From: Pantoea rodasii
GTDB taxonomy: Bacteria; Pseudomonadota; Gammaproteobacteria; Enterobacterales; Enterobacteriaceae
Assembly (NCBI RefSeq): GCF_002095465.1
Contig: NZ_MLFP01000001.1
Location: 310,001-374,000 of the forward strand
Direction of reading: 5' to 3'
DNA length: 64,000 nt
Shown: positions 31,135-40,491 of the stretch, piece after piece
Position numbering within the stretch: position 1 is the stretch's first letter
Layout of the letters: each line of letters starts with the position of its first letter
The notes under the pieces: model-generated
Database searches by the model: none
Told to the model about the DNA's origin: nothing
The model's input: the letters and a program-made list of their open reading frames with translations, nothing else
Program-made: the position numbers and the translations under genes

Positions 31135-33314
31135 CCCAATTACAACTTCCCGATGCCCCTAACGGCGATACCAGCAGCGCAACGGGCGGTGATGTCCCGT
31201 TGAATGGATGGGCAACCGCCATCATTCAGATCGCCACCCATTATCGTTTGCCCTGTTCACCGGGCATGATCATGGCCGCTGCCGAATGGCAGGGTAAGCA
31301 GTCGCGCGATAAAGCGCTGCGCCATTTAGCGCGTCAGGCGGGTTTATCGCTGCAGCTGTATGAAGAAAACAAGTGGGAAATCACCACCTGGCGTTTGCCG
31401 TTGGCGGTGGAACTGGCCGATGGGCAGGTTGGGGTTATCACCAGCTTTGATGGCGAGGATGAAGTGCGCGTGCACTTTTCCGGGGATGAGCAACCGTCAC
31501 CGGTAGCGCTGGAAACGCTGCTGCCGGAGATCCGCTTCGCCGCGGCACTACGCCCGGTGACCGCCGCGAAAGACAGCCGTGTCGATCGCTATCTGGCGAC
31601 CGTAAAACCCGATTGGCTGCGCCGTTTGGTGCTGCACGATCTGCGGCCTTATAGCCATGTGATGCTGGGCTCCTTCCTGATCAACCTAATGGCGATGGTC
31701 GGGATTATTTTCTCGATGCAGGTGTATGACCGCGTGATTCCGGCGCAATCCTATCCCACGCTGTATGTGCTCTATATCGGGGTGATTATCTCTGTGGTGT
31801 TCACTTACATCCTGCGTGTCGGGCGCGATCATGTCACTGATTTGCTTGGCAAGCGCGCCGATATGCGCGTTTCGGATCGCGTGTTTGGTCATGCGCTGCG
31901 GCTACGTAACAGCGCGGTGCCGCGCTCTACGGGCACCTTTATCTCGCAGCTGCGCGAGCTGGAATCGATCCGCGAGATGGTCACTTCAACCACTGTCTCC
32001 GCCATCGTCGATATGCCGTTCTTCCTGCTGTTTATGCTGGTGATGGCAATCATTGCGCCACAGCTGGCGTGGATCGCGCCGATTGCCGTGCTTCTGATGA
32101 TATTGCCCGGCATTCTCAGCCAGAAGAAGCTGGCAAAGCTGGCGCAGCAAAACCTCAAAGAATCGACGCTGCGTAATGCGGTGCTGGTGGAGAGCGTGCA
32201 AGGGCTGGAGGACATCAAGCTGATGCAGGCGGAAGATCGCTTCCTGCAACAGTGGAACAGCTACATCCGTATCACGGCGCAATCCGGTGTGGAGATGCGC
32301 AAAGTGATGCACTCGCTGATCAGCTGGGGTGTGACGGTTCAGGGGCTGGTGTACGCCAGCGTGATCGTGGTCGGTGCGCCAATGGTGATCAACGGTGATA
32401 TCACTACCGGTGCGATCGTCGCGGCCTCGCTGCTCTCATCCCGCATGATTGCGCCGATGGCAACACTGTGCGGCGTGCTGGCACGCTGGCAACAGGTGAA
32501 AGCCGCCAAGGGCAGCCTGGATGCGTTAATGAACCTGCCGGTGGAAAACAGTAAAGATGAGACGCGTATTCACTGCCCGGTGCTGTTTGGCCACTATCAG
32601 TTCAATGATGCGATGTTCCGCTACTACACCGATTCACTCACCGTCGCGCTACGTATCAAAAGCCTGACCATCAAGCCCGGTGAACGCGTCGCGGTATTAG
32701 GGCGCAACGGTTCAGGGAAATCGACTTTGCTGCAGGCGATGATCGGCGGCATGGATCTGGTCGGCGGCGAACTGCGCCTGGATAACCTCAGCTTGCCACA
32801 TATTGATGTATCGGATGTGCGGCGTAACGTCGGTTTGATGACGCAAAACGCACGCCTGTTCCACGGCACGCTGCGCGAAAACCTGACAATGGGGGCGGCC
32901 CACGCCACCGATGATGCCATCTTCGGCGCACTGACGGTAAGCGGCGGCGCAGACTTTATCCGCCGTTTGCCACTCGGTCTCGATCATCCGGTGATGGAAG
33001 GCGGGGTAGGATTATCGGGCGGCCAGCGCCAGTCAGTATTGCTGGCGCGCATGCTGTTGCGCGATCCCAACATTATCCTGTTGGATGAGCCCACGGCGGC
33101 GCTGGATGACCATACCGAGAGAGAGTTTATCGAGCGTCTGGGTGTGTGGCTGAATGGCCGCACGCTGATCGTGGCAACGCACCGAGCAGCGATCCTCGCG
33201 CTGGTGGATCGCGTGCTGGTGCTGAAGGATGGGCAACTGGTGATGGACAGCCCGAAAGAGAATGCGCTACCGCCGCCGCGTGCAGGCGGTAATCCACCGG
33301 AGGTGCGCCCATGA
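31131..33314 (+). CDS. Type I secretion ABC transporter/ATPase (LapB/BapC-like)
   Basis: Inner-membrane exporter that powers adhesin secretion. Domains in order: an N-terminal C39-peptidase-like domain (about 1-140) without the usual catalytic Cys-His pattern, as in LapB-type exporters that do not cleave their substrate; six transmembrane helices (about 165-440); and an ATPase domain with Walker A GRNGSGKST, signature LSGGQRQ, Walker B NIILLDEPTAALD and switch His in VATHR. 727 residues is typical. Start and stop overlap both neighbours by 4 bp, implying tight coupling with the channel and fusion-protein genes. Confidence 0.95.
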   Translation: MTQLQLPDAPNGDTSSATGGDVPLNGWATAIIQIATHYRLPCSPGMIMAAAEWQGKQSRDKALRHLARQAGLSLQLYEENKWEITTWRLPLAVELADGQVGVITSFDGEDEVRVHFSGDEQPSPVALETLLPEIRFAAALRPVTAAKDSRVDRYLATVKPDWLRRLVLHDLRPYSHVMLGSFLINLMAMVGIIFSMQVYDRVIPAQSYPTLYVLYIGVIISVVFTYILRVGRDHVTDLLGKRADMRVSDRVFGHALRLRNSAVPRSTGTFISQLRELESIREMVTSTTVSAIVDMPFFLLFMLVMAIIAPQLAWIAPIAVLLMILPGILSQKKLAKLAQQNLKESTLRNAVLVESVQGLEDIKLMQAEDRFLQQWNSYIRITAQSGVEMRKVMHSLISWGVTVQGLVYASVIVVGAPMVINGDITTGAIVAASLLSSRMIAPMATLCGVLARWQQVKAAKGSLDALMNLPVENSKDETRIHCPVLFGHYQFNDAMFRYYTDSLTVALRIKSLTIKPGERVAVLGRNGSGKSTLLQAMIGGMDLVGGELRLDNLSLPHIDVSDVRRNVGLMTQNARLFHGTLRENLTMGAAHATDDAIFGALTVSGGADFIRRLPLGLDHPVMEGGVGLSGGQRQSVLLARMLLRDPNIILLDEPTAALDDHTEREFIERLGVWLNGRTLIVATHRAAILALVDRVLVLKDGQLVMDSPKENALPPPRAGGNPPEVRP

Positions 33315-34537
33315 TGAAGCAACTTCCTGGCAAGCTGCGGCTGGTGACAGCGGCGGAAGTCGACTCTTCTGACGATCTGTTGGGGGAACTGAAATCTGAG
33401 ACCCATTACACCGGTGCGGTACGGCTGATCACCATCAGCGCCGCGTTGATCCTGGTATCGTTGGTGTGGGCCTGGTTTGGCGTGCTGGATGAGGTCTCAA
33501 CCGGCACGGGTAAAGTGATCCCGAGTTCACGCGATCAGGTGCTGCAATCACTGGAGGGCGGCATTCTCACCGAACTGCTGGTGCATGAAGGCGACCGGGT
33601 GAAAGCGGGGCAGGTGGTTGCCCGGCTTGATGCCACGCGTTCACAATCCAGCGTCGGCGAAAGTGCGGCGCGTTATCGTGCGGCACTGGCGGCGGCATCG
33701 CGATTAAGGGCCGAAGTTAACGACGATCCCCTCACGTTCCCAAATGAGCTTAAAGCGTATCCCGATTTGATTGCCTCCGAGACACGTTTGTACAAAACCA
33801 AACGCGCTCAGCTTACTGACTCAACCAGGCAGTTTAACGAGTCGCTGGCGCTGGCCAACAAGGAATTGGCGATTACCCAAAAATTAGCCAAAACCGGGGC
33901 AGCCAGTAGCGTTGAAGTGCTGCGTTTACAGCGTGATAAATCGGACCTGGAGCTGAAGCTCACTGACATGCGCTCGCAATACTATGTGCAGGCGCGTGAA
34001 GAACTGGCGAAGGCCAGTGCTGAAGCTGACAGCCTTGCCGAGGTGATTAAAGGGCGCGAGGACACCGTCACACGCTTGACCATCCGTTCGCCTATGAACG
34101 GCATCGTGAAAAACATCAAAGTCTCCACCGTCGGCGGGGTGATTCCTCCCAACGGTGAGTTGATGAACATCGTACCGCTCAATGATCGGCTGCTGATTGA
34201 GGCGCGTCTGTCCCCACGAGACATCGCTTTTATCCATCCTGGCCAGCGGGCGGTGGTGAAGATCTCAGCCTATGACTATGCCATTTATGGCGGGATGGAT
34301 GGCGTGGTGGAGAGCATTTCGCCGGATACCATTCAGGATGAGGTCAAGCCTGAGATCTACTACTACCGCGTGTTTATCCGCACCGATAATGATTACGTGC
34401 AGAACAAAGCCGGCAAGCGTTACTCGATCAGTCCGGGGATGGTCTCTACGGTCGATATCAAGACCGGCGAGAAGACCATTATGGATTATCTGGTGAAACC
34501 GTTTAACAAGGCGAAAGAGGCGATGCGCGAGCGTTGA
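33311..34537 (+). CDS. HlyD-family membrane-fusion protein of the adhesin secretion system
   Basis: Periplasmic adaptor joining the ABC exporter to the outer-membrane channel. A short cytoplasmic N-terminus is followed by one transmembrane helix (about 39-57), a lipoyl half-motif (VIPSSRDQVLQSLEGGILTELLVHEGDRV), a long coiled coil (about 115-255, Ala/Glu/Lys-rich) and the second half with SPMNGIVKNIKVSTVGGVI. The C-terminus is the conserved HlyD beta-barrel. 408 residues, or 407 from the second ATG. The ATG overlaps the stop of the ABC gene. It is last in the operon and followed by a terminator. Confidence 0.94.
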   Translation: MMKQLPGKLRLVTAAEVDSSDDLLGELKSETHYTGAVRLITISAALILVSLVWAWFGVLDEVSTGTGKVIPSSRDQVLQSLEGGILTELLVHEGDRVKAGQVVARLDATRSQSSVGESAARYRAALAAASRLRAEVNDDPLTFPNELKAYPDLIASETRLYKTKRAQLTDSTRQFNESLALANKELAITQKLAKTGAASSVEVLRLQRDKSDLELKLTDMRSQYYVQAREELAKASAEADSLAEVIKGREDTVTRLTIRSPMNGIVKNIKVSTVGGVIPPNGELMNIVPLNDRLLIEARLSPRDIAFIHPGQRAVVKISAYDYAIYGGMDGVVESISPDTIQDEVKPEIYYYRVFIRTDNDYVQNKAGKRYSISPGMVSTVDIKTGEKTIMDYLVKPFNKAKEAMRER

Positions 34538-34558
34538 TTGCATAACCTCCAGGTATAA

Positions 34559-34593
34559 AAGCCGCCGTTTAGAAATAGATGGCGGCTTTTTTT
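34559..34593 (+). terminator. Terminator of the adhesin secretion operon
   Basis: AAGCCGCC and GGCGGCTT pair around a 14-base loop, followed by seven T, 22 bp after the fusion-protein stop. Confidence 0.9.
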
Positions 34594-35264
34594 GTGCCAG
34601 TAAGTCAGGTGACTTAAAGAAAATTAATGTTTAATTGGGGCGCAGGTGGGGACGGTTTTGCGTGGTGGTGTCATTTTTATCCAGTATTAGCGTTAATCTG
34701 TTCGCCAAATTTAATGCTGAAAGGATGCAGCTAACAAAGGCAATTTTCAGGGGGTTTTCTTGATTTTCCATGACCTAAAGGGTTGCAATGGTAATTATTG
34801 GAAGCTTTTTGACATTTTTTAGAAAATTTTAGTGCGATTTAGTGTGGAGTGTTGGGGATTTGATTTAAATTCTGGTTAAACAGATGAATTAAAGCGTTTT
34901 ATATCAGTAATTCTCTTTGGGGTGGTTAAGGATTGACCTTTTAAATGATAAGCCTTCAATAAGAATATGCTTAAAATTCTTGTGCCGCCTGTTGCTGTAT
35001 GTTACATAGAGTGTCGAATTTCTATCCCTTGCTCACTTCAGATTTTTCCGTGAGCGTCGCAGTGAAAAATAATAAAAAGAGCTTACCTCACTACCCGTTA
35101 AGCGGATGCTTATGCGCACGCCTTAACTTGTCACGCAGCGAGATAAACCGTCTGGTTTTCAGATGGGATAGAACAGAAACGTTAACAAAATTAGCCGTTG
35201 TGCTTCCACTGGCTTGGGAGTGTGGCGTGAGCAATTGCTAGAACCCCCATGCAAAGGAACTGTC
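34594..35264. other. AT-rich junction between adhesin and capsule modules, no convincing gene
   Basis: About 670 bases, markedly AT-rich in the first half. The ORF at 34999-35241 has no good ribosome site and no recognisable product. The region should contain the capsule region 1 promoter. I see no JUMPstart or ops element on this side, unlike upstream of kpsM. Confidence 0.5.
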
Positions 35265-35444
35265 ATGACACAGGTTGTTATTCAGGAGCAGCAAAGCGGC
35301 AGCATTTTGTCGGGATTGATCCCTTCAGTTTCTTCGATGTTGGTTAAGTGGCATTCAGCGCTTAGCCTCAACTCTCAGCATGATCCAATAGAATTTAAAA
35401 ATCCGCCAATAGGGTGCAGAACCTCTGAGTCTCTGCGCTTTTGA
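35265..35444 (+). CDS. Possible 59-residue small protein upstream of kpsE
   Basis: ATG follows AAAGGAACTGTC, a good ribosome site. The product MTQVVIQEQQSGSILSGLIP... is not recognised. It occupies the place where E. coli carries kpsF but has no similarity to KpsF. It could be a leader peptide or a chance ORF. Confidence 0.3.
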   Translation: MTQVVIQEQQSGSILSGLIPSVSSMLVKWHSALSLNSQHDPIEFKNPPIGCRTSESLRF

Positions 35445-35524
35445 TTGCCTATTAACTGAATAAAAATAACCAGCCTTGAACAAAATTTCGGCTGACCATG
35501 GAGAAGTGGGTGTGAGAGATGTTG

Positions 35525-35546
35525 CCAAACTCGAATTGGAGTTTGG
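35525..35546. promoter_or_regulatory. Perfect 8-bp inverted repeat just before kpsE
   Basis: CCAAACTC-N6-GAGTTTGG, 30 bp upstream of the chosen kpsE ATG. There is no T-run. It could be an operator or a leader hairpin that hides an upstream alternative start at 35519. Confidence 0.4.
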
Positions 35547-35575
35547 ACACCCCAACAATAATTGATGACTGTTAC

Positions 35576-36724
35576 ATGTTGATGAAAGTGAAGTCCGCCG
35601 CATCCACGATGCGCACGCGTTTTTCTGCCGTTTCACTGGCGGAAATCCAGAAGCACCTGGCGAAAATTATCATTCTGCTGCCGATGGCGCTGCTGCTGAT
35701 CTACCTGGTGATCTTCAGCCAACCGCGCTTTATGAGCGAATCCAAGGTTGCGATTAAACGCTCTGACGATCTTACCAGCAGCAGCCTCAATTTTGGTTTG
35801 CTGTTAGGCGCCTCGAATCCTAGCTCGGCAGAAGATGCGCTCTATTTGAAGGAGTACATCAACTCGCCGGACATGCTGAAAGTGCTGGATAAGCAGCTCG
35901 ATTTCCATGAGGCCTTTAGCCACAGCGGGTTGGATTTCCTCAACCATCTGGCGAAGGAAGAGACGGCCGAGCGCTTCCTGCAGTACTACCGCGACCGCAT
36001 CAGTATTGCTTACGACGATAAAACCGGCCTGCTTGATATTCAGACGCAAGGCTTCAGCCCGGAGTTTGCGCTGAAGTTTAACCAGGCCGTGTTGAAAGAA
36101 TCCGAGCGCTTCATCAACGAACTGTCGCACCGCATTGCGCGCGATCAGCTCTCGTTTGCTGAAGCGGAAATGGACAAAGCGCGTACCCGTTTAGATGCCA
36201 GTAAAGGCGAGCTGCTTTCTTATCAGAACAGCAACAACGTGCTGGACCCGGAAGCGCAGGCGTTGGCCGCCAGCACCCTGGTTAACACCCTGATGGGCCA
36301 GAAAATCCAGATGGAAGCCGATCTGCGTAACCTGCTGACTTATCTGCGTGACGATGCGCCGCAAGTGGTGAGTGCGCAAAACGCGATCTCCTCCTTACAA
36401 GCGCAGATCGACGCTGAAAAAGGCAAAATCACCGCGCCGCAGGGCCACAAGCTGAACCGTATGGCGGTGGATTTTGAAGAGATTAAATCGAAGGTGGCGT
36501 TTGATACCGAGCTGTACAAGCTGACGCTGACCTCGATTGAGAAAACCCGCGTGGAAGCGGCTCGCAAGCTGAAAGTCTTGTCGGTGATCAGCTCACCGCA
36601 GCAGCCGCAGGAATCCACATTCCCCAATACACCTTATTTGATCGCCTGCTGGTTGCTGGTGTGCTGCTTACTGTTCGGCACCCTGAAACTGCTGTTGGCT
36701 GTTGTTGAAGATCACCGGGATTAA
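35576..36724 (+). CDS. kpsE: Capsule export inner-membrane protein KpsE
   Basis: Polysaccharide co-polymerase/adaptor-like protein of group 2 capsule export, linking KpsMT to KpsD across the periplasm. The 382-residue product starts MLMKVKSAASTMRTRF, aligning with E. coli KpsE at start and length; an ATG 19 codons upstream is not conserved. N-terminal helix (about 31-49, IILLPMALLLIYLVIF), periplasmic coiled-coil-rich domain, conserved SLNFGLLLGASNPSSAEDALYLKEY, and C-terminal helix ending LLLAVVEDHRD. First gene of region 1; kpsF is absent ahead of it. Confidence 0.96.
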   Translation: MLMKVKSAASTMRTRFSAVSLAEIQKHLAKIIILLPMALLLIYLVIFSQPRFMSESKVAIKRSDDLTSSSLNFGLLLGASNPSSAEDALYLKEYINSPDMLKVLDKQLDFHEAFSHSGLDFLNHLAKEETAERFLQYYRDRISIAYDDKTGLLDIQTQGFSPEFALKFNQAVLKESERFINELSHRIARDQLSFAEAEMDKARTRLDASKGELLSYQNSNNVLDPEAQALAASTLVNTLMGQKIQMEADLRNLLTYLRDDAPQVVSAQNAISSLQAQIDAEKGKITAPQGHKLNRMAVDFEEIKSKVAFDTELYKLTLTSIEKTRVEAARKLKVLSVISSPQQPQESTFPNTPYLIACWLLVCCLLFGTLKLLLAVVEDHRD

Positions 36725-36735
36725 TTGAGTTCGTC

Positions 36736-38412
36736 ATGAAATTATTGAAGTCACTGTTACTGCTTGCCGCCTGGCAAGCCACCTCCGCCAGCGCGGCTAT
36801 CGATATCAACGCCGATCCGAATCTGACCGGTGCCGCTCCGCTGCCTTCGTTCCTCACTGGTCAACAAAACCAGGTGCAGAGCAGCGATGGGTTTGATAAC
36901 ACCCCGCGCCCGGTCGCACCTGCAATGATGAGCCGCATGTTCGGCGCGCAGCTGTTCAACGGCACCAGCGCCGACAGCGGTGCCACCGTGGGCTTCAACC
37001 CCGGCTATGTGCTCAATCCTGGCGACAGCATTCAGGTACGTTTGTGGGGCGCGTTCACTTTTGATGGCGCATTACAGGTCGATCCGAAGGGCAATATCTT
37101 CCTGCCTAACGTGGGACCGGTTCAGGTGGCGGGCGTCAGCAACAGCCAGCTAAATGCGCTGATTACCACCAAGGTGAAACAGGTTTATCAGGCCAACGTC
37201 AGCGTATATGCCTCGCTGCTGCAGGCGCAGCCGGTGAAGGTTTACGTGACCGGTTTTGTGCGCAGTCCTGGCCTGTATGGCGGTGTGACCTCTGATTCCC
37301 TGCTCAACTACCTGATCAAAGCGGGCGGCGTCGATCCCGATCGCGGCAGCTACGTGGATATCGTGGTGAAGCGTGGTAACCGCGTGCGTTCAAGCATCAA
37401 CCTGTATGACTTCCTGCTGAATGGCAAACTGGGCCTGTCACAGTTTGCCGATGGCGACACCATTTTAGTGGGGCCTCGTCAGCACACCTTTAGCGTGCAG
37501 GGTGATGTGTTCAACAGCTACGACTTCGAGTTCCGCGACAGCAGCATTCCGGTGACGGAGGCCCTGAACTGGGCGCGTGCCAAGCCAGGCGCCACCAACA
37601 TCACCATTATCCGCCAGCAGGGTTTGCAGAAACGCAGCGAGTATTACCCGATCAGCTCTGCGCCGGGTCGCATGTTGCAGGATGGCGATACGCTGATCGT
37701 CAGCACCGATCGCTATGCCGGCACCATTCAGGTGCGCATTGAAGGTGCGCATTCGGGCGAACATGCGATGGTGCTGCCGTACGGTTCCAGCATGCGTGCG
37801 GTTTTAGCCAAGGTTCGCACCAACACCATGTCTGAAATGAGTGCCATCCAGCTTTATCGTCCATCAGTTGCGCTACGTCAGAAAGAGATGCTGGATCTGT
37901 CTCTGCAGAAACTGGAAGAAGCCTCGCTCTCTGCCCAATCGTCTACCAAAGAAGAAGCCAGCCTGCGTATGCAGGAAGCTCAACTGATCAGCCGCTTCGT
38001 CAACAAGGCGCGCAACGTGGTGCCGAAGGGTGAAGTGATCCTCAACGAGAAGAACCTCGATTCGATTCTGCTGGAAGATGGCGACGTGATTAACATCCCG
38101 CAGAAAACCTCGCTGGTTATGGTGCATGGTGAAGTGCTGTTCCCGAACGCAGTGAGCTGGGAAAAAGGCATGAGCCCGAAAGATTACATCGAGAAATGTG
38201 GTGGTCTGACGCAGAAATCGGGTAACGCCAAGATTGTGGTGATTCGCCAGAACGGTGCAGCTGAGAACGGAGAAGATGTTGACACGCTGAACCCAGGCGA
38301 CGAGCTGATGGTACTGCCGAAGTACGAATCGAAGAACATCGAAGTCACACGTGGTATTTCCACCATCCTCTACCAGCTGGCAGTGGGTGCGAAAGTGATT
38401 CTGTCGATCTAA
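36736..38412 (+). CDS. kpsD: Capsule export periplasmic/outer-membrane protein KpsD
   Basis: OPX-type polysaccharide export protein. 558 residues, the same length as E. coli KpsD. Signal peptide MKLLKSLLLLAAWQATSASA, then a polysaccharide-export domain (GYVLNPGDSIQVRLWGAFTFDG through NIFLPNVGPVQVAGVS), SLBB-type repeats (VKVYVTGFVRSPGLYGG; VMVHGEVLFPNAVSWEKGMSPKDYIEKCGG) and a hydrophobic C-terminus. It begins 11 bp after kpsE. Confidence 0.96.
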   Translation: MKLLKSLLLLAAWQATSASAAIDINADPNLTGAAPLPSFLTGQQNQVQSSDGFDNTPRPVAPAMMSRMFGAQLFNGTSADSGATVGFNPGYVLNPGDSIQVRLWGAFTFDGALQVDPKGNIFLPNVGPVQVAGVSNSQLNALITTKVKQVYQANVSVYASLLQAQPVKVYVTGFVRSPGLYGGVTSDSLLNYLIKAGGVDPDRGSYVDIVVKRGNRVRSSINLYDFLLNGKLGLSQFADGDTILVGPRQHTFSVQGDVFNSYDFEFRDSSIPVTEALNWARAKPGATNITIIRQQGLQKRSEYYPISSAPGRMLQDGDTLIVSTDRYAGTIQVRIEGAHSGEHAMVLPYGSSMRAVLAKVRTNTMSEMSAIQLYRPSVALRQKEMLDLSLQKLEEASLSAQSSTKEEASLRMQEAQLISRFVNKARNVVPKGEVILNEKNLDSILLEDGDVINIPQKTSLVMVHGEVLFPNAVSWEKGMSPKDYIEKCGGLTQKSGNAKIVVIRQNGAAENGEDVDTLNPGDELMVLPKYESKNIEVTRGISTILYQLAVGAKVILSI

Positions 38413-38424
38413 GGATAAAGAGAC

Positions 38425-40452
38425 ATGATTGGTATTTTCTCATCGGGTATTTGGCGTATTCCGCATCTGGACAATTTTCTGGCACAGCCGTGCCAGAAGC
38501 TTTCGCTGCTGCGTCCGATACCCGATGAGATTGATACTGTTGCGGTGTGGGGGCATCGCCCTAGCGCACGGAAGCCGGTGGAGTTAGCACAGGCGGCGGG
38601 TAAATCGATACTTCGTCTTGAAGACGGTTTTATCCGCTCGCTAGATTTGGGTGTCAGCGGTGCGCCGCCACTCTCAATGGTGCTGGATGATGAAGGCATC
38701 TATTACGATGCCAGCCGACCGAGTGCGCTGGAACGTTTGATCCATCAACGTGAAGCCAATCAGGCATTGGCGGCCGAAGCGAAGGAAGCGATCCACACCA
38801 TCGTTACTGAAGACCTCTCCAAGTACAATCAAGCGCCGGCCTTCATTGCTGGTGAGAGCCTGACCAGCAACTTAGTGCTGGTAGTGGATCAGACCTTTGG
38901 CGATATGTCAGTGACATACGGTAACGCCGGGCCAGATGATTTTGTGGCGATGCTGGATGCAGCTATCAAAGAAAACCCGTCATCGACCATTTGGGTGAAA
39001 GTCCATCCTGATGTGTTAGAGGGTAAAAAGGCCGGGTATTACCATCAGCTGCATTCGACGCATCGCGTGCATCTGATGGCGGATAACGTCAGCCCGCAAT
39101 CGTTGCTGCGCCATGTATCACGTGTATACGTGATGACTTCACAATATGGTTTCGAAGCCTTAATGGCGGGCAAGCCAGTTACCTGCTTTGGCCAACCCTG
39201 GTATGCAGGATGGGGTTTAACCGACGATCGCCATCCACAGGCGGAGCCGTTGCAACAGCGTCGTGGACACTCAACTCTCGAAGAATTATTTGCCGCTGCC
39301 TATCTGCGTTATAGCCGTTATATCGATCCGTTAACCGGCGAAGGGGCAACCCTGTTTGATGTGATGAGCTGGATGCAATTGCAGCGCCGCCATCAGCAGC
39401 AGCGCAGTGGGCACCTCTGGGCTCCGGGTTTGACGCTGTGGAAATCCACTATCCTCAAGCCGTTTTTACACACCACTGCCAACAAACTCAGCTTCTCACG
39501 TCATTGCCGCGCCGCCACGGCTTGCGTGGTATGGGGTGTGCGAGGCGAGCAGCGCTGGCAGGAGAAGGCAAAATTACGTCAGCTGCCGGTCTGGCGCATG
39601 GAGGATGGTTTCCTGCGCTCTTCGGGATTGGGTTCGGATTTACTGCCTCCACTCTCGCTGGTGCTGGATAAGCGCGGTATCTATTACGATGCGACGCGTG
39701 CCAGCGACTTAGAAGTCATGCTGAATCACAGCGAGCTTACGCTGGCACAGCAGTTACGTGCAGAGAAACTGCAGCAGCGTTTGGTTGAAAGCAAACTGAG
39801 TAAATATAACCTAGGTGCTGATTTCGCTTTGCCGACAGGTTCCCAAAGTAAACGCATTCTACTGGTGCCCGGCCAGGTTGAAGATGATGCGTCAATTCAA
39901 ACCGGTACGCTTTCCATCAATACCAATCTGTCATTACTGCGCACCGTGCGTGAGCGTAACCCTGATGCCTTCATTATTTATAAACCGCACCCTGATGTGC
40001 TGGTGGGGAATCGCAAAGGGGATATTCCTGCGGAAAGAGTGGCGCAGCTGGCGGACTATCAGGCATTGGATGCCGATGTCATTCAATGCATCCAGATGGC
40101 AGATGAGCTGCACACCATGACTTCTCTTTCCGGTTTTGAAGCGTTGTTGCATGGCAAGCAAGTGCATTGCTATGGCATGCCATTTTATGCCGGATGGGGA
40201 TTAACAATTGATGAGCATGTCTGTGCAAGACGCAAACGCAAGTTGGGGCTTGCGGATGTGATCTACCAGGCGTTGATTGCTTATCCGACTTATATCCATC
40301 CGTTGCGTTTGGCTGCGATCAGCGCGGAAGAAGCAGCAGAGTTTTTGATTCACGCACCGCGTGGACAGATGTTTGTTAATAAGAAAAAAGCGAGTTACAT
40401 AGTTAGGCATTATCGCAAGATGTTGATGTTTTTTAAGGTTAAATTCGGTTAG
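38425..40452 (+). CDS. kpsC: Capsule beta-Kdo transferase KpsC
   Basis: Builds the poly-beta-Kdo linker on phosphatidylglycerol together with KpsS. The 675-residue protein has two related halves, as in the family: [14 protein letters not shown]...[15 protein letters not shown] in the first and [16 protein letters not shown]...[15 protein letters not shown] in the second, each followed by a KVHPD/KPHPD motif and a TSxxGFEAL...GWGLT segment. The two halves are two glycosyltransferase modules. It lies 12 bp after kpsD. kpsU is missing between kpsD and kpsC. Confidence 0.96.
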   Translation: MIGIFSSGIWRIPHLDNFLAQPCQKLSLLRPIPDEIDTVAVWGHRPSARKPVELAQAAGKSILRLEDGFIRSLDLGVSGAPPLSMVLDDEGIYYDASRPSALERLIHQREANQALAAEAKEAIHTIVTEDLSKYNQAPAFIAGESLTSNLVLVVDQTFGDMSVTYGNAGPDDFVAMLDAAIKENPSSTIWVKVHPDVLEGKKAGYYHQLHSTHRVHLMADNVSPQSLLRHVSRVYVMTSQYGFEALMAGKPVTCFGQPWYAGWGLTDDRHPQAEPLQQRRGHSTLEELFAAAYLRYSRYIDPLTGEGATLFDVMSWMQLQRRHQQQRSGHLWAPGLTLWKSTILKPFLHTTANKLSFSRHCRAATACVVWGVRGEQRWQEKAKLRQLPVWRMEDGFLRSSGLGSDLLPPLSLVLDKRGIYYDATRASDLEVMLNHSELTLAQQLRAEKLQQRLVESKLSKYNLGADFALPTGSQSKRILLVPGQVEDDASIQTGTLSINTNLSLLRTVRERNPDAFIIYKPHPDVLVGNRKGDIPAERVAQLADYQALDADVIQCIQMADELHTMTSLSGFEALLHGKQVHCYGMPFYAGWGLTIDEHVCARRKRKLGLADVIYQALIAYPTYIHPLRLAAISAEEAAEFLIHAPRGQMFVNKKKASYIVRHYRKMLMFFKVKFG

Positions 40453-40491
40453 GAAAACCGATTCATAAAATAACAAAAAAAAAGGTTGATG

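Noticed and set aside
34999-35241. 80-codon ORF in the adhesin-capsule junction
   Set aside because: No convincing ribosome site, no recognisable features, AT-rich non-coding surroundings.
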